Notes under the pieces: model-generated | Told to the model about the DNA's origin: nothing | What the model saw: only the letters and a program-made list of their open reading frames with translations | Databases searched by the model: none | Program-made: the position numbers and the translations under genes | NCBI GenBank assembly: GCA_001770355.1 | Contig: MEQV01000126.1 | Location: forward strand, 1 to 8,029 | Source: Betaproteobacteria bacterium RIFCSPLOWO2_02_FULL_62_17 | Lineage (GTDB): Bacteria > Pseudomonadota > Gammaproteobacteria > Burkholderiales > SG8-39 | Direction: 5' to 3' | Length of the DNA: 8,029 nt | Shown here: positions 1 to 6,523 of the stretch, one piece after another | Position numbering within the stretch: the stretch's first letter is position 1 | Layout of the letters: each line of letters starts with the position of its first letter

Positions 1-283
1 AGGTAAAGCGAAGTTCCGGAATATTATGGATTCGCAATCGCTTGCCCAGCGCGCTACGCAGGAATCCCGCGGCGCTGCTCAAGCCCTCGTCGGCCAATTC
101 GCAATCGTCGGCGCTGCCAAGTATGGTGTAGAAAACCTTTGCCGAGGCAAAATCCGGGGAGACTGTGACACCGGAAATCGTGATCATCCCAACCCTGGGA
201 TCCTTCAATTCCAGGCGCAGAATCTCCGACAATTCCTGTTGGATCTGCTCTTCGACTCGCCGGCGGCGCTGTTCATTGGCCAT
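1..283 (-). CDS. rbfA: Ribosome-binding factor A, 3' end cut by window edge
   Basis: RbfA is a small single-domain KH-fold protein that binds the immature 30S subunit and helps 16S rRNA 5'-end maturation, notably at low temperature. The 94 visible codons carry family hallmarks: a basic, Gln/Glu-rich N-terminal helix (RRRRVEEQIQQELSEIL, about residues 6-22), the segment DPRVGMITISGVTVSPDF (28-45) followed by a strand AKVFYTIL, and RLRIHNIPELRF (82-93), which matches the usual R-x-x-P-E-L-x-F stretch. The family is usually about 120-135 residues, so roughly the last 30 lie beyond coordinate 1. The ATG at 283-281 is preceded by an AGG about 11 bases upstream. An in-frame TAG at 298-296 limits upstream extension, leaving only a TTG two codons earlier as an alternative. 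It lies 27 bp after the infB stop and is surely co-transcribed with infB. Identity is certain; the exact start is likely. Confidence 0.95.
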   Translation of the reverse strand, partial: MANEQRRRRVEEQIQQELSEILRLELKDPRVGMITISGVTVSPDFASAKVFYTILGSADDCELADEGLSSAAGFLRSALGKRLRIHNIPELRFT

Positions 284-310
284 GGCCAAGCGGACCTATA
301 GGTTATATTT

Positions 311-2854
311 TTACAGCGTACGCGCGATTTCCTGCACTTCGTAGATCTCAAGCTGATCGCCCTCTTTAATGTCGTTGTAATTCTTGAGGGACAATCCGCA
401 CTCGAAGCCAGCCTTGACCTCGCGCACATCGTCCTTGAAACGCTTGAGGGTATCCAACTCGCCGTCGAGCAGCACAACCTGGTCGCGCAGCAGCCGGATC
501 CGGGATCCGCGTTTCACCACGCCTTCGAGAACCATGCAGCCGGCCACGGTTCCGACCTTGGAAATCCGGTAAATCTGGCGTATTTCGACAAGACCGAGGA
601 TCGCTTCTTTTTTCTCCGGCGAGAGCATTCCTGAAAGAGCCGCTTTGATTTCATCGACTGCTTCATAAATGATGTTGTAGTAGCGGATATCCACCCCCGC
701 GGACTCCGCCAGCTTGCGCGCGGCGCCGTCGGCGCGGGTATTGAAGCCGATAATCACCGCCTTGGAGGCCATGGCAAGATTGACATCTGATTCGGTGATG
801 CCGCCCACCGCCGTATGCACCACCGTGACCTTGACTTCGTCCGTGGACAGCCTTGACAGCGCGTGCACCAGAGCCTCCTGCGACCCCTGTACGTCCGCCT
901 TGATCAGCAGCGGCAGAATCTTTACCGCCCCATCCTTGATGTGCTCGAACATGTCTTCGAGCTTGGCAGCCTGCTTCCTGGCGAGTTTCACGTCGCGGAA
1001 CTTGCCCTGCCTGAACAATGCGATTTCGCGCGCCTTGCGTTCATCGCCCAGCACCATGACTTCTTCGCCCGCCAGCGGCACTTCCGTCAGACCGAGTATT
1101 TCGACTGGAATTGAAGGTCCCGCGGATTGGATCGGCGCGCCGTTTTCGTCATACATCGCGCGTACGCGGCCGAATGCGCTTCCTGCCAGCAGAATATCGC
1201 CGCGATTCAGGGTACCGGATTGAACCAGCACCGTCGCGACCGGGCCGCGCCCCTTGTCCAGTCGCGCTTCAATGACCAGGCCTTTAGCCGGCGCACCCAC
1301 CGGGGCCCTCAATTCCAGGACTTCCGCCTGAAGCAGAACCTGCTCCAGCAATTCATCGACCCCCGCGCCTGACTTGGCTGAAACGGGCACGAACGGAGAC
1401 TCGCCGCCATACTCCTCGGGCAGAACGCTTTGCGCGACCAGTTCCTGCTTGACGCGATCAGGATTGGCTTCGGGCTTATCGATCTTGTTGATCGCAACCA
1501 CGATCGGCACGTTGGCCGCCTTGGCGTGGGCAATGGCTTCGATCGTCTGGGGCATGACACCGTCGTCAGCGGCCACCACCAGAATCACGATATCGGTGGC
1601 TTTGGCTCCCCTGGCGCGCATGGCGGTGAATGCCTCATGTCCGGGAGTATCCAGAAAGGTGATCATCCCGCGCGGTGTCTGCACGTGATAAGCGCCGATG
1701 TGCTGGGTAATACCGCCCGCCTCTCCCGCGGCAACCTTGGCGCGGCGGATGTAATCGAGCAGGGAGGTTTTGCCATGGTCCACGTGGCCCATCACCGTGA
1801 CCACGGGAGGCCGGGAGGTCGCGGCAACCTCGTGATGTTCGACAGTTTCATCCAGATACGCCTCGGGATCGTCGAGCTTGGCGGCAACCGCCTTGTGGCC
1901 AAGTTCTTCGACAACGATCATCGCGGTTTCCTGATCGAGAACCTGGTTGATGGTGACCATGCTGCCAAGCTTCATCAACACCTTGATGACTTCCGCGGCT
2001 TTTAGCGACATCTTATGGGACAGGTCAGCCACCGATATCGTTTCCGGGACATGGATTTCATGGACTATCGGCTCCGAGGGAGCTTCGAACTGATGCGCGG
2101 CCTGTTCCTTGGTTTCCACGCGGTGGCGGGAAGATGTCTTGGGTGTATGCCATCCCGACGCGCCCTGGACATCGCCGCGCGTCTTGATGGTGCGGCGCTT
2201 GACGCTCTCGTCTTTCCAGACCGTGACTTCCTTTTTCTTGCTCTTTTTATCTCCATCGGGCGCGGCATCGGTGACCTTGGGTTTGTGCAGCGTCGTATCC
2301 GGCGCGGCTGGCGCCGCGGCGGCCACAGCCGCGGCCTGTTTTTGAATTTTCTGCTGCTCGGATTCACGCTGCTCCGTCAGCAGTCTTTCGCGTTCCTGCT
2401 TTTCCGCGATTTCGGCGGCTTGACGCGCCGCGAGTTCCTCCTGCCGCTGCTGTTCATGGACGCGAAGCGCCGCCTCCTGTTCGTTGACCACCGGCGCCGG
2501 GGCCACCACTGCCTGGGCGGGCTCCTGCTCCACGGGCGCCGCGGTCTCGCCGGCTTCGCGTTTTACAAATACGCGCTTTTTCTTGACCTCGACCTGGATG
2601 GTGCGGGCTTTTCCGCTGAGGTCGGATTTCTTGATGATTTCCGATGATTTTTTGCGCGTCAGCGTAATCTTGGTCTTGGGCTCCGACGACCCATGCGCCT
2701 TGCGCAGGTAGTCGAGCAGCATGGTCTTGTCCTGATCCGACAAGACATCATCCGCCACGCCTTTATTGACGCCCGCTGCTTTAAGTTGTTCAAGCAGTAC
2801 CGATGGCGGAACCTTAAGTTCCCCAGCGAACTGGGCTACGCTTGTTTGTGCCAT
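311..2854 (-). CDS. infB: Translation initiation factor IF-2
   Basis: IF2 is the GTPase that brings formylmethionyl-tRNA to the 30S subunit and promotes subunit joining. The 847-residue protein is complete and of normal length for a proteobacterial long form. In order it shows an IF2 N-terminal helical domain (1-52), an IF2-associated region rich in Lys/Thr (about 55-100), a charged Ala/Glu/Gln low-complexity linker (about 100-260), a second N-terminal module (VHEIHVPETISVADLSHKMS, from about 264), the G domain, then domains II, III and the C-terminal tRNA-binding beta barrel. G motifs are intact: GHVDHGKT (356-363), GGITQHIG (380-387), DTPGHE (402-407), NKID (456-459) and SAK (492-494). The C-terminal domain shows the expected VKRG and LKNYNDIKEGD segments. 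The ATG is preceded by AGGAAG (2864-2859) at 4 bases. It follows nusA by 26 bp and precedes rbfA by 27 bp. No defect is seen. Confidence 0.99.
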   Translation of the reverse strand: MAQTSVAQFAGELKVPPSVLLEQLKAAGVNKGVADDVLSDQDKTMLLDYLRKAHGSSEPKTKITLTRKKSSEIIKKSDLSGKARTIQVEVKKKRVFVKREAGETAAPVEQEPAQAVVAPAPVVNEQEAALRVHEQQRQEELAARQAAEIAEKQERERLLTEQRESEQQKIQKQAAAVAAAAPAAPDTTLHKPKVTDAAPDGDKKSKKKEVTVWKDESVKRRTIKTRGDVQGASGWHTPKTSSRHRVETKEQAAHQFEAPSEPIVHEIHVPETISVADLSHKMSLKAAEVIKVLMKLGSMVTINQVLDQETAMIVVEELGHKAVAAKLDDPEAYLDETVEHHEVAATSRPPVVTVMGHVDHGKTSLLDYIRRAKVAAGEAGGITQHIGAYHVQTPRGMITFLDTPGHEAFTAMRARGAKATDIVILVVAADDGVMPQTIEAIAHAKAANVPIVVAINKIDKPEANPDRVKQELVAQSVLPEEYGGESPFVPVSAKSGAGVDELLEQVLLQAEVLELRAPVGAPAKGLVIEARLDKGRGPVATVLVQSGTLNRGDILLAGSAFGRVRAMYDENGAPIQSAGPSIPVEILGLTEVPLAGEEVMVLGDERKAREIALFRQGKFRDVKLARKQAAKLEDMFEHIKDGAVKILPLLIKADVQGSQEALVHALSRLSTDEVKVTVVHTAVGGITESDVNLAMASKAVIIGFNTRADGAARKLAESAGVDIRYYNIIYEAVDEIKAALSGMLSPEKKEAILGLVEIRQIYRISKVGTVAGCMVLEGVVKRGSRIRLLRDQVVLLDGELDTLKRFKDDVREVKAGFECGLSLKNYNDIKEGDQLEIYEVQEIARTL

Positions 2855-2880
2855 GTTACTTCCTATAGCGCTTCCACGAC

Positions 2881-4359
2881 CTACTCTTGCGCGAACCAGT
2901 GTTCGCGTGCCTTCATGATCAAGACCTTGGCTCGTTCAGTATCTATGCCGCTTATTTCGATAAGGTCATCGACCGCCAGATCGCCGAGATCATCGAGGGT
3001 CTTGACGCCCGCTTGCGCGAGCCTTGCCGCCAATTCGCTGTCCATGCCTTCCATCCCGCGCAGATCGGGATCGGCGTTTTCGGCCTGCTCCTCGCTCGCG
3101 ATTGCCTGGACCAGCAATGCGTCACGCGCACGACTGCGCAGTGCGTTGATGGTGGCTTCGTCGAACCCCTCGATTTCCATCATCTCCTGAATCGGAACAT
3201 ATGCCACCTCCTCCAGAGTGGCGAAGCCCTCCTGGATGAGGATATTGGCGACTTCCTCGTCCACATCCAGTTTTTCGGTGAACAAGGCACGCAATGCGGA
3301 GCTTTCCTCCTCGTTCTTCTGCTGGGCATCCTTCTCTGTCATCAGGTTGATCGTCCACCCGGTGAGCTCGGAAGCCAGCCTGACGTTCTGGCCATTGCGC
3401 CCGATCGCCACCGCAAGATTCTCCTCGTCCACAACGACATCCATCGCATGCCGGTCTTCGTCGACCAGAATGCTCGACACTTCCGCCGGGGCCAGTGCCC
3501 CGATGACAAACTGCGCGGGATCCGCCGACCACAGGACGATGTCGACGCGTTCGCCCGCCAATTCCTGCGTGACCGCCTGCACTCTGGATCCGCGCATGCC
3601 CACGCAGGTGCCGATCGGATCGATGCGGCGATCATTGGTGAATACCGCGATCTTCGCGCGGACGCCGGGATCGCGTGCCGCGGACTTGATTTCCAGCATC
3701 CCTTCCTCGATTTCGGGAACTTCGAGCCGGAAAAGCTCGATGATGAATTCCGGGGCGATCCGGGAAAGTATCAATTGCGGCCCCCGCGCCGCGCGATCGA
3801 TACGGCTCAAATAGGCGCGCGTGCGGTCTCCCACGCGCAGATTCTCCTTGGAAATAATCTGGTCACGGGGGATACGCGCTTCCAATCTGCCGATTTCAAT
3901 GATGGCGTCGCCGCGCTCCATGCGCTTGATGGTTCCGGAGACGAGTTTCTCTTCCCGGGCAAGGAAATCCTGCAGCAACTGCTCTCGTTCCGCGTCGCGG
4001 ATGCGCTGTAAAATCACTTGTTTCGCGGCCTGTGCCCCGATTCGCCCGAACTCGATCGGTTCCAGCGGCTCTTCGATAAAATCCTCAAGGTGAATATCCG
4101 CATACTGCTTCTGCGCCTCGGAAAAGCCGATCTGATGCGGAGGGAACTCCACCAGGTCGTCCGCAACCACCTGCCAGCGCCGGAAGGATTCGTACTCACC
4201 CGTTTCGCGGTCAACGGCAACCCGCACTTCAACTTCATCCTTGAAGCGCTTCTTGGTCGCGGATGCCAGCGCAAGTTCCAATGCACCGAAAACCACCTCC
4301 TTGTGCACGTTCTTCTCGCGCGCCAACGCGTCGACCAGCAACAATAATTCGCGGCTCAC
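2881..4359 (-). CDS. nusA: Transcription termination/antitermination factor NusA
   Basis: NusA binds RNA polymerase and nascent RNA, lengthens pauses, stimulates intrinsic termination and takes part in rRNA antitermination. At 492 residues it matches the enterobacterial form (about 495). Visible regions in order: N-terminal RNAP-binding domain (1-about 130, including ATKKRFKDEVEVRVAVDRETG), S1 domain (about 134-200), KH1 with GTCVGMRGSRVQAV (250-263), KH2 with AIGRNGQNVRLAS (318-330), and two C-terminal acidic repeats (about 365-415, GFATLEEVAYVPIQEMMEIEGFD; and about 435-490, GVKTLDDLGDLAVDDLIEISGI). The start is GTG, chosen because AGGAG lies 9 bases upstream and the N-terminus aligns with NusA proteins from the first residues. 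It begins 17 bp after rimP and ends 26 bp before infB. The presence of both C-terminal repeats, which some bacteria lack, fits a proteobacterium. Confidence 0.99.
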   Translation of the reverse strand: MSRELLLLVDALAREKNVHKEVVFGALELALASATKKRFKDEVEVRVAVDRETGEYESFRRWQVVADDLVEFPPHQIGFSEAQKQYADIHLEDFIEEPLEPIEFGRIGAQAAKQVILQRIRDAEREQLLQDFLAREEKLVSGTIKRMERGDAIIEIGRLEARIPRDQIISKENLRVGDRTRAYLSRIDRAARGPQLILSRIAPEFIIELFRLEVPEIEEGMLEIKSAARDPGVRAKIAVFTNDRRIDPIGTCVGMRGSRVQAVTQELAGERVDIVLWSADPAQFVIGALAPAEVSSILVDEDRHAMDVVVDEENLAVAIGRNGQNVRLASELTGWTINLMTEKDAQQKNEEESSALRALFTEKLDVDEEVANILIQEGFATLEEVAYVPIQEMMEIEGFDEATINALRSRARDALLVQAIASEEQAENADPDLRGMEGMDSELAARLAQAGVKTLDDLGDLAVDDLIEISGIDTERAKVLIMKAREHWFAQE

Positions 4360-4368
4360 TATCGCTCT

Positions 4369-4373
4369 CTCCT
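4369..4373 (-). promoter_or_regulatory. Ribosome binding site of nusA
   Basis: AGGAG on the minus strand lies 9 bases before the GTG start of nusA, within the 17-bp gap after rimP. It decides the non-ATG start, since no nearby ATG is in frame. Confidence 0.7.
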
Positions 4374-4376
4374 GCT

Positions 4377-4820
4377 CTACAGCTTCGGCACCAAACGTGC
4401 CCGCTTCAAATTGGTGATCTCAAACGCGAACAATCCGCCGTCGGTAGCGAGTTTCACCTGATCCCCCGATACCTCTGTGATCACACCTGTTACATGACGC
4501 CTGCCATTCACCAGAAGTCGCAGGTGCACATCGGCCTCCAACCCGGCAAATCTGGAGAAATCCGCGCCCGTCTTGAGCTTTCGATCGAGCCCGGGCGAGG
4601 AAACCTCCAACCTGTCGTAATCAATTCCATCCACTTCAAAAACGCGCTGCAAATGCCTGCTGACTGCTTCACAATCTGCCACAGTAACCGCGCCGGAGGG
4701 ATCAGCCACTTCATGTATCTTCTCAATAAATACACGTAACATCTTGCCATGATTGGATAATTCAAAATCCGCCAACTGGTAGCCCAAGGCACCAATCGAT
4801 TTTTTCAGCAAATCTTCCAA
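4377..4820 (-). CDS. rimP: Ribosome maturation factor RimP
   Basis: RimP assists late maturation of the 30S subunit, acting with the S12-containing region. The 147-residue product has the expected two parts. The N-terminal alpha/beta domain contains LGYQLADFELSNHGKMLRVFIEK (about 12-34), VTVADCEAVSRHLQRVF (about 45-61) and the signature YDRLEVSSPGLDRKL (about 68-82). The C-terminal SH3-like barrel ends in LKRARLVPKL. The start is TTG at 4820-4818: an in-frame TGA lies at 4826-4824, the next Met is at residue 27 inside the conserved domain, and AGGTGA (4829-4824) sits just upstream. The N-terminus (MEDLLKKSIGALGYQL) agrees with relatives. It is the first gene of the rimP-nusA-infB-rbfA operon and follows a promoter and hairpin leader. 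Confidence 0.97.
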   Translation of the reverse strand: MEDLLKKSIGALGYQLADFELSNHGKMLRVFIEKIHEVADPSGAVTVADCEAVSRHLQRVFEVDGIDYDRLEVSSPGLDRKLKTGADFSRFAGLEADVHLRLLVNGRRHVTGVITEVSGDQVKLATDGGLFAFEITNLKRARLVPKL

Positions 4821-4823
4821 GCG

Positions 4824-4829
4824 TCACCT
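4824..4829 (-). promoter_or_regulatory. Ribosome binding site of rimP
   Basis: AGGTGA on the minus strand ends 3 bases before the TTG start. Its last three bases form the in-frame TGA stop that rules out an upstream start. It is flanked by the short complementary arms GCGT and ACGC, which could place it in a loop; that pairing is weak. Confidence 0.7.
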
Positions 4830-4841
4830 GCCTCACGCATT

Positions 4842-4856
4842 GCCTGTCAATCAGGC
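4842..4856 (-). promoter_or_regulatory. Small hairpin in the rimP 5' leader
   Basis: The transcript reads GCCUG-AUUGA-CAGGC, a 5-bp perfect stem with a 5-base loop, between the terminator hairpin and the rimP ribosome binding site. Its GCCUG arm could alternatively pair with CAGGU that overlaps the Shine-Dalgarno sequence, or with UGGGCU in the terminator stem. The stem is seen directly; any regulatory role is inference. Confidence 0.4.
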
Positions 4857-4861
4857 TCGGT

Positions 4862-4893
4862 ACAAACAAAAAATGGGCCCAAACAGCCCATTT
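4862..4893 (-). terminator. Intrinsic terminator / attenuator in the rimP leader
   Basis: On the minus strand an 8-bp perfect stem AAATGGGC / GCCCATTT (4893-4886 with 4878-4871) encloses a 7-base loop, and the 3' arm runs straight into a U-rich tract (TTTGTTTG, 4870-4863). This is a canonical Rho-independent terminator. It lies downstream of a promoter at 4944-4916 and about 40 bp upstream of rimP. It can therefore stop readthrough from the trpS-scpAB-rluB transcript and also act as a premature terminator for rimP-nusA-infB-rbfA. No other terminator is visible between rluB and the promoter. Confidence 0.85.
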
Positions 4894-4915
4894 CTTCGCA
4901 ATTCAAAGGATGTTC

Positions 4916-4944
4916 AGTATAGCAAGATTTCTCTGCCAAAACAA
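4916..4944 (-). promoter_or_regulatory. Sigma-70-type promoter of the rimP-nusA-infB operon
   Basis: On the minus strand the -35-like TTGTTT (4944-4939) is followed by a 17-base spacer and TATACT (4921-4916), a 5-of-6 match to the -10 consensus. TGC directly precedes the -10, giving an extended -10 (TGnTATACT). Transcription would start near 4909-4911, leaving a 5' leader of about 90 bases before rimP that contains the terminator hairpin. It lies in non-coding sequence 40-68 bases after the rluB stop. Recognised from sequence only. Confidence 0.75.
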
Positions 4945-4983
4945 CACTTCACGCCGTCCGGGGTAACGCCGGGGAGTTCTTGA

Positions 4984-6000
4984 CTAACGCGGCCCGCCCT
5001 TTTTGCCGTCGGCGCCCCTGTAAGTAGGCCTTCGGGCCTTGCCGCGCGGCAGCGGGAATGGTTCGGCGCGACCCGGAGCGCGACGCTGAGCGCCTGCGCC
5101 GGAGCGCATGCCGTGCGGCCGGGCTTTGCTTTCAGGCCGGGGGGAGGTGAGTCGCGCTGCCATTTCCTGATTCCTGGAGGTGCCCGCCAGGGAGCGAATC
5201 TCGCTCGCGGGCAGTTCCAGAAATTTCCCCGGACGCAGCCTTGGCGGCAGACGTACCGGGCCAAAACGCACCCGCATGAGCCTGCTGACCGTGAGGCCGA
5301 CAGCATCGAACAACCTGCGCACCTCCCGATTGCGCCCTTCATGAAGCACGACGTGATACCAGTGATTGCTGGCGCCGCCGCCGCGGGCCTCGATGCGTTC
5401 AAATTTTGCCAAGCCATCCTCAAGGTTGATCCCGCCGCACAATTGCGCCGTCTGTTCCTCCGACAGCTCGCCGCGTATTCGAACCGCATACTCGCGTTCT
5501 ATGAGGCTGGCCGGATGCATCAGCGCGTTAGCCAGATCCCCCGAAGTGGTCAACAGCAGCAACCCGCTGGTATTGAAATCAAGACGGCCTACGGATATCC
5601 ACCTGGCCGATTTCAATTTCGGCAAATGGTCGAATACGCTTGGCCTGCCCTGCGGATCGTCTCGCGAAACGATTTCACCGGGCGGTTTGTGATAAACCAG
5701 CACGCGCACTTGCGCGTCATGAGGTTCCAGCCAGACAGGCCGGCCGTCCACCACAACCTTGTCCGAAGAACTGACACGCTGCCCGATCAATGCCGGACGC
5801 CCATTGACCATGATGCGACCGCCGGCGATCAACTCCTCGACGTGCCGCCTGGAACTGAATCCCGCGCCGGCAAGCACCTTTTGCAGGCGCGCGGCGACAG
5901 CCTGGTCAGTCTGTGCCGGGCTCTGAAGCCGGTTCGCCTTGCCCGGTTGCGTCGGCTTGCGCAAGGGACTCGGACGCCGCGGGGATCTGTGTGAGGTCAA
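4984..6000 (-). CDS. rluB: 23S rRNA pseudouridine synthase, RluB type
   Basis: RluB converts a uridine of 23S rRNA (U2605 in E. coli) to pseudouridine. The product of up to 338 residues has a basic N-terminal extension (1-36), an S4 RNA-binding domain (about 38-85, RLQKVLAGAGFSSRRHVEELIAGGRIMVNG in outline) and the RsuA/RluB/E/F catalytic domain. The catalytic motif GRLDFNTSGLLLLTTSGDLANALMHP begins at about residue 138, with the presumed nucleophile at Asp141. EGRNREVRRLFDAVGL (221-236) and SRLMRVRFGPVRLPPRLRPGKFLEL follow. The NT after GRLDF and the long tail favour RluB over RsuA or RluE. The last about 60 residues are an Arg/Gly/Pro/Lys-rich tail. The start is uncertain: TTG at 6000 (used here) or TTG at 5964, neither with a clear Shine-Dalgarno; the next candidate, GTG near 5877, would cut the S4 domain. 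It overlaps the 3' end of scpB. Confidence 0.93.
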   Translation of the reverse strand: MTSHRSPRRPSPLRKPTQPGKANRLQSPAQTDQAVAARLQKVLAGAGFSSRRHVEELIAGGRIMVNGRPALIGQRVSSSDKVVVDGRPVWLEPHDAQVRVLVYHKPPGEIVSRDDPQGRPSVFDHLPKLKSARWISVGRLDFNTSGLLLLTTSGDLANALMHPASLIEREYAVRIRGELSEEQTAQLCGGINLEDGLAKFERIEARGGGASNHWYHVVLHEGRNREVRRLFDAVGLTVSRLMRVRFGPVRLPPRLRPGKFLELPASEIRSLAGTSRNQEMAARLTSPRPESKARPHGMRSGAGAQRRAPGRAEPFPLPRGKARRPTYRGADGKKGGPR

Positions 6001-6523
6001 GGGATTTGGCGATCTCGTCTAGGGGGGGTAATTCTTGGAGCGAGCGCAACCCCAGGTCGTCCAAGAACGTTTTCGTCGTAGCGTAAAGCGCGGGCCGTCC
6101 GGGTACATCGCGGTATCCGACGGTGTCGATCCAATTTCTGGACTCCAGCGCCCTGATTATGCCCGCTGAAACCGTGACACCGCGGATATTTTCTATGTCC
6201 CCGCGCGTTACCGGCTGACGATAGGCAATGATGGCGAGCGTCTCCAGGACCGCGCGCGAGTACCTCGGCACCTTTTCCGGAGAAATGCGATCAAGGTAGA
6301 CGCGGAATTCGGGCCGCGTCTGGAAACGCCACCCGGAGGCGACGTTGACCAGTTCAACGCCTTTGCCCTTCCACTCCTCGCGCACCTCCTCGAGCAGGTG
6401 CCCCAGCGTGTCGGGGTTCGGGCCGTCGTCGAACATCTTGCGCAAACTGGCGATCGACAAGGGATCCTGGCTCGCAAGCAGCGCCGTCTCCAAAACTTTC
6501 TTGATTTCGCTGGGATTAAGCAT
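5906..6523 (-). CDS. scpB: Segregation and condensation protein B
   Basis: ScpB is the winged-helix (kite) subunit that dimerises and binds the ScpA kleisin in the SMC-ScpAB condensin, which compacts and segregates the nucleoid. The 205-residue protein shows the two winged-helix domains: first about 4-78 (IKKVLETALLASQDPLSIASLRKMF ... GVELVNVASGWRFQTR), second about 85-160 with the family signature LETLAIIAYRQPVTRGDIENIRGV (93-116) and GYRDVPGRPALYATTKTFLDDLGL (137-159). The tail (170-205) is low-complexity and acidic, as is common. The ATG at 6523 overlaps the scpA stop by 8 bp, indicating translational coupling. Its 3' end overlaps the start of rluB in another frame. Confidence 0.97.
   Translation of the reverse strand: MLNPSEIKKVLETALLASQDPLSIASLRKMFDDGPNPDTLGHLLEEVREEWKGKGVELVNVASGWRFQTRPEFRVYLDRISPEKVPRYSRAVLETLAIIAYRQPVTRGDIENIRGVTVSAGIIRALESRNWIDTVGYRDVPGRPALYATTKTFLDDLGLRSLQELPPLDEIAKSLDLTQIPAASESLAQADATGQGEPASEPGTD

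Noticed and set aside
1430..2647. Plus-strand open frames opposite infB, rich in His/Asp/Gly or Arg/Leu
   Set aside because: Composition mirrors the reverse complement of the IF2 G domain and its Ala/Glu/Lys linker; the frames have no independent support.
2887..4011. Long plus-strand open frame (374 codons) opposite nusA
   Set aside because: It lies wholly within the clearly real nusA; its translation shows no domain pattern and is what GC-rich coding sequence gives on the opposite strand.
4950..4983. CCCCGG repeats just after rluB as a possible separate terminator
   Set aside because: Only about 4 bp of stem can form and no U-rich tract follows; the hairpin at 4862-4893 is the only convincing terminator.
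4914..5489. Minus-strand open frame running through the rluB 3' half and past its stop
   Set aside because: It is a different frame from RluB, has a Cys/Arg/Ala-rich random-like composition, and runs through the promoter.
5113..5994. Plus-strand open frame (293 codons) opposite rluB
   Set aside because: Antisense to a well-identified gene, with no recognisable motif and no convincing start signal.
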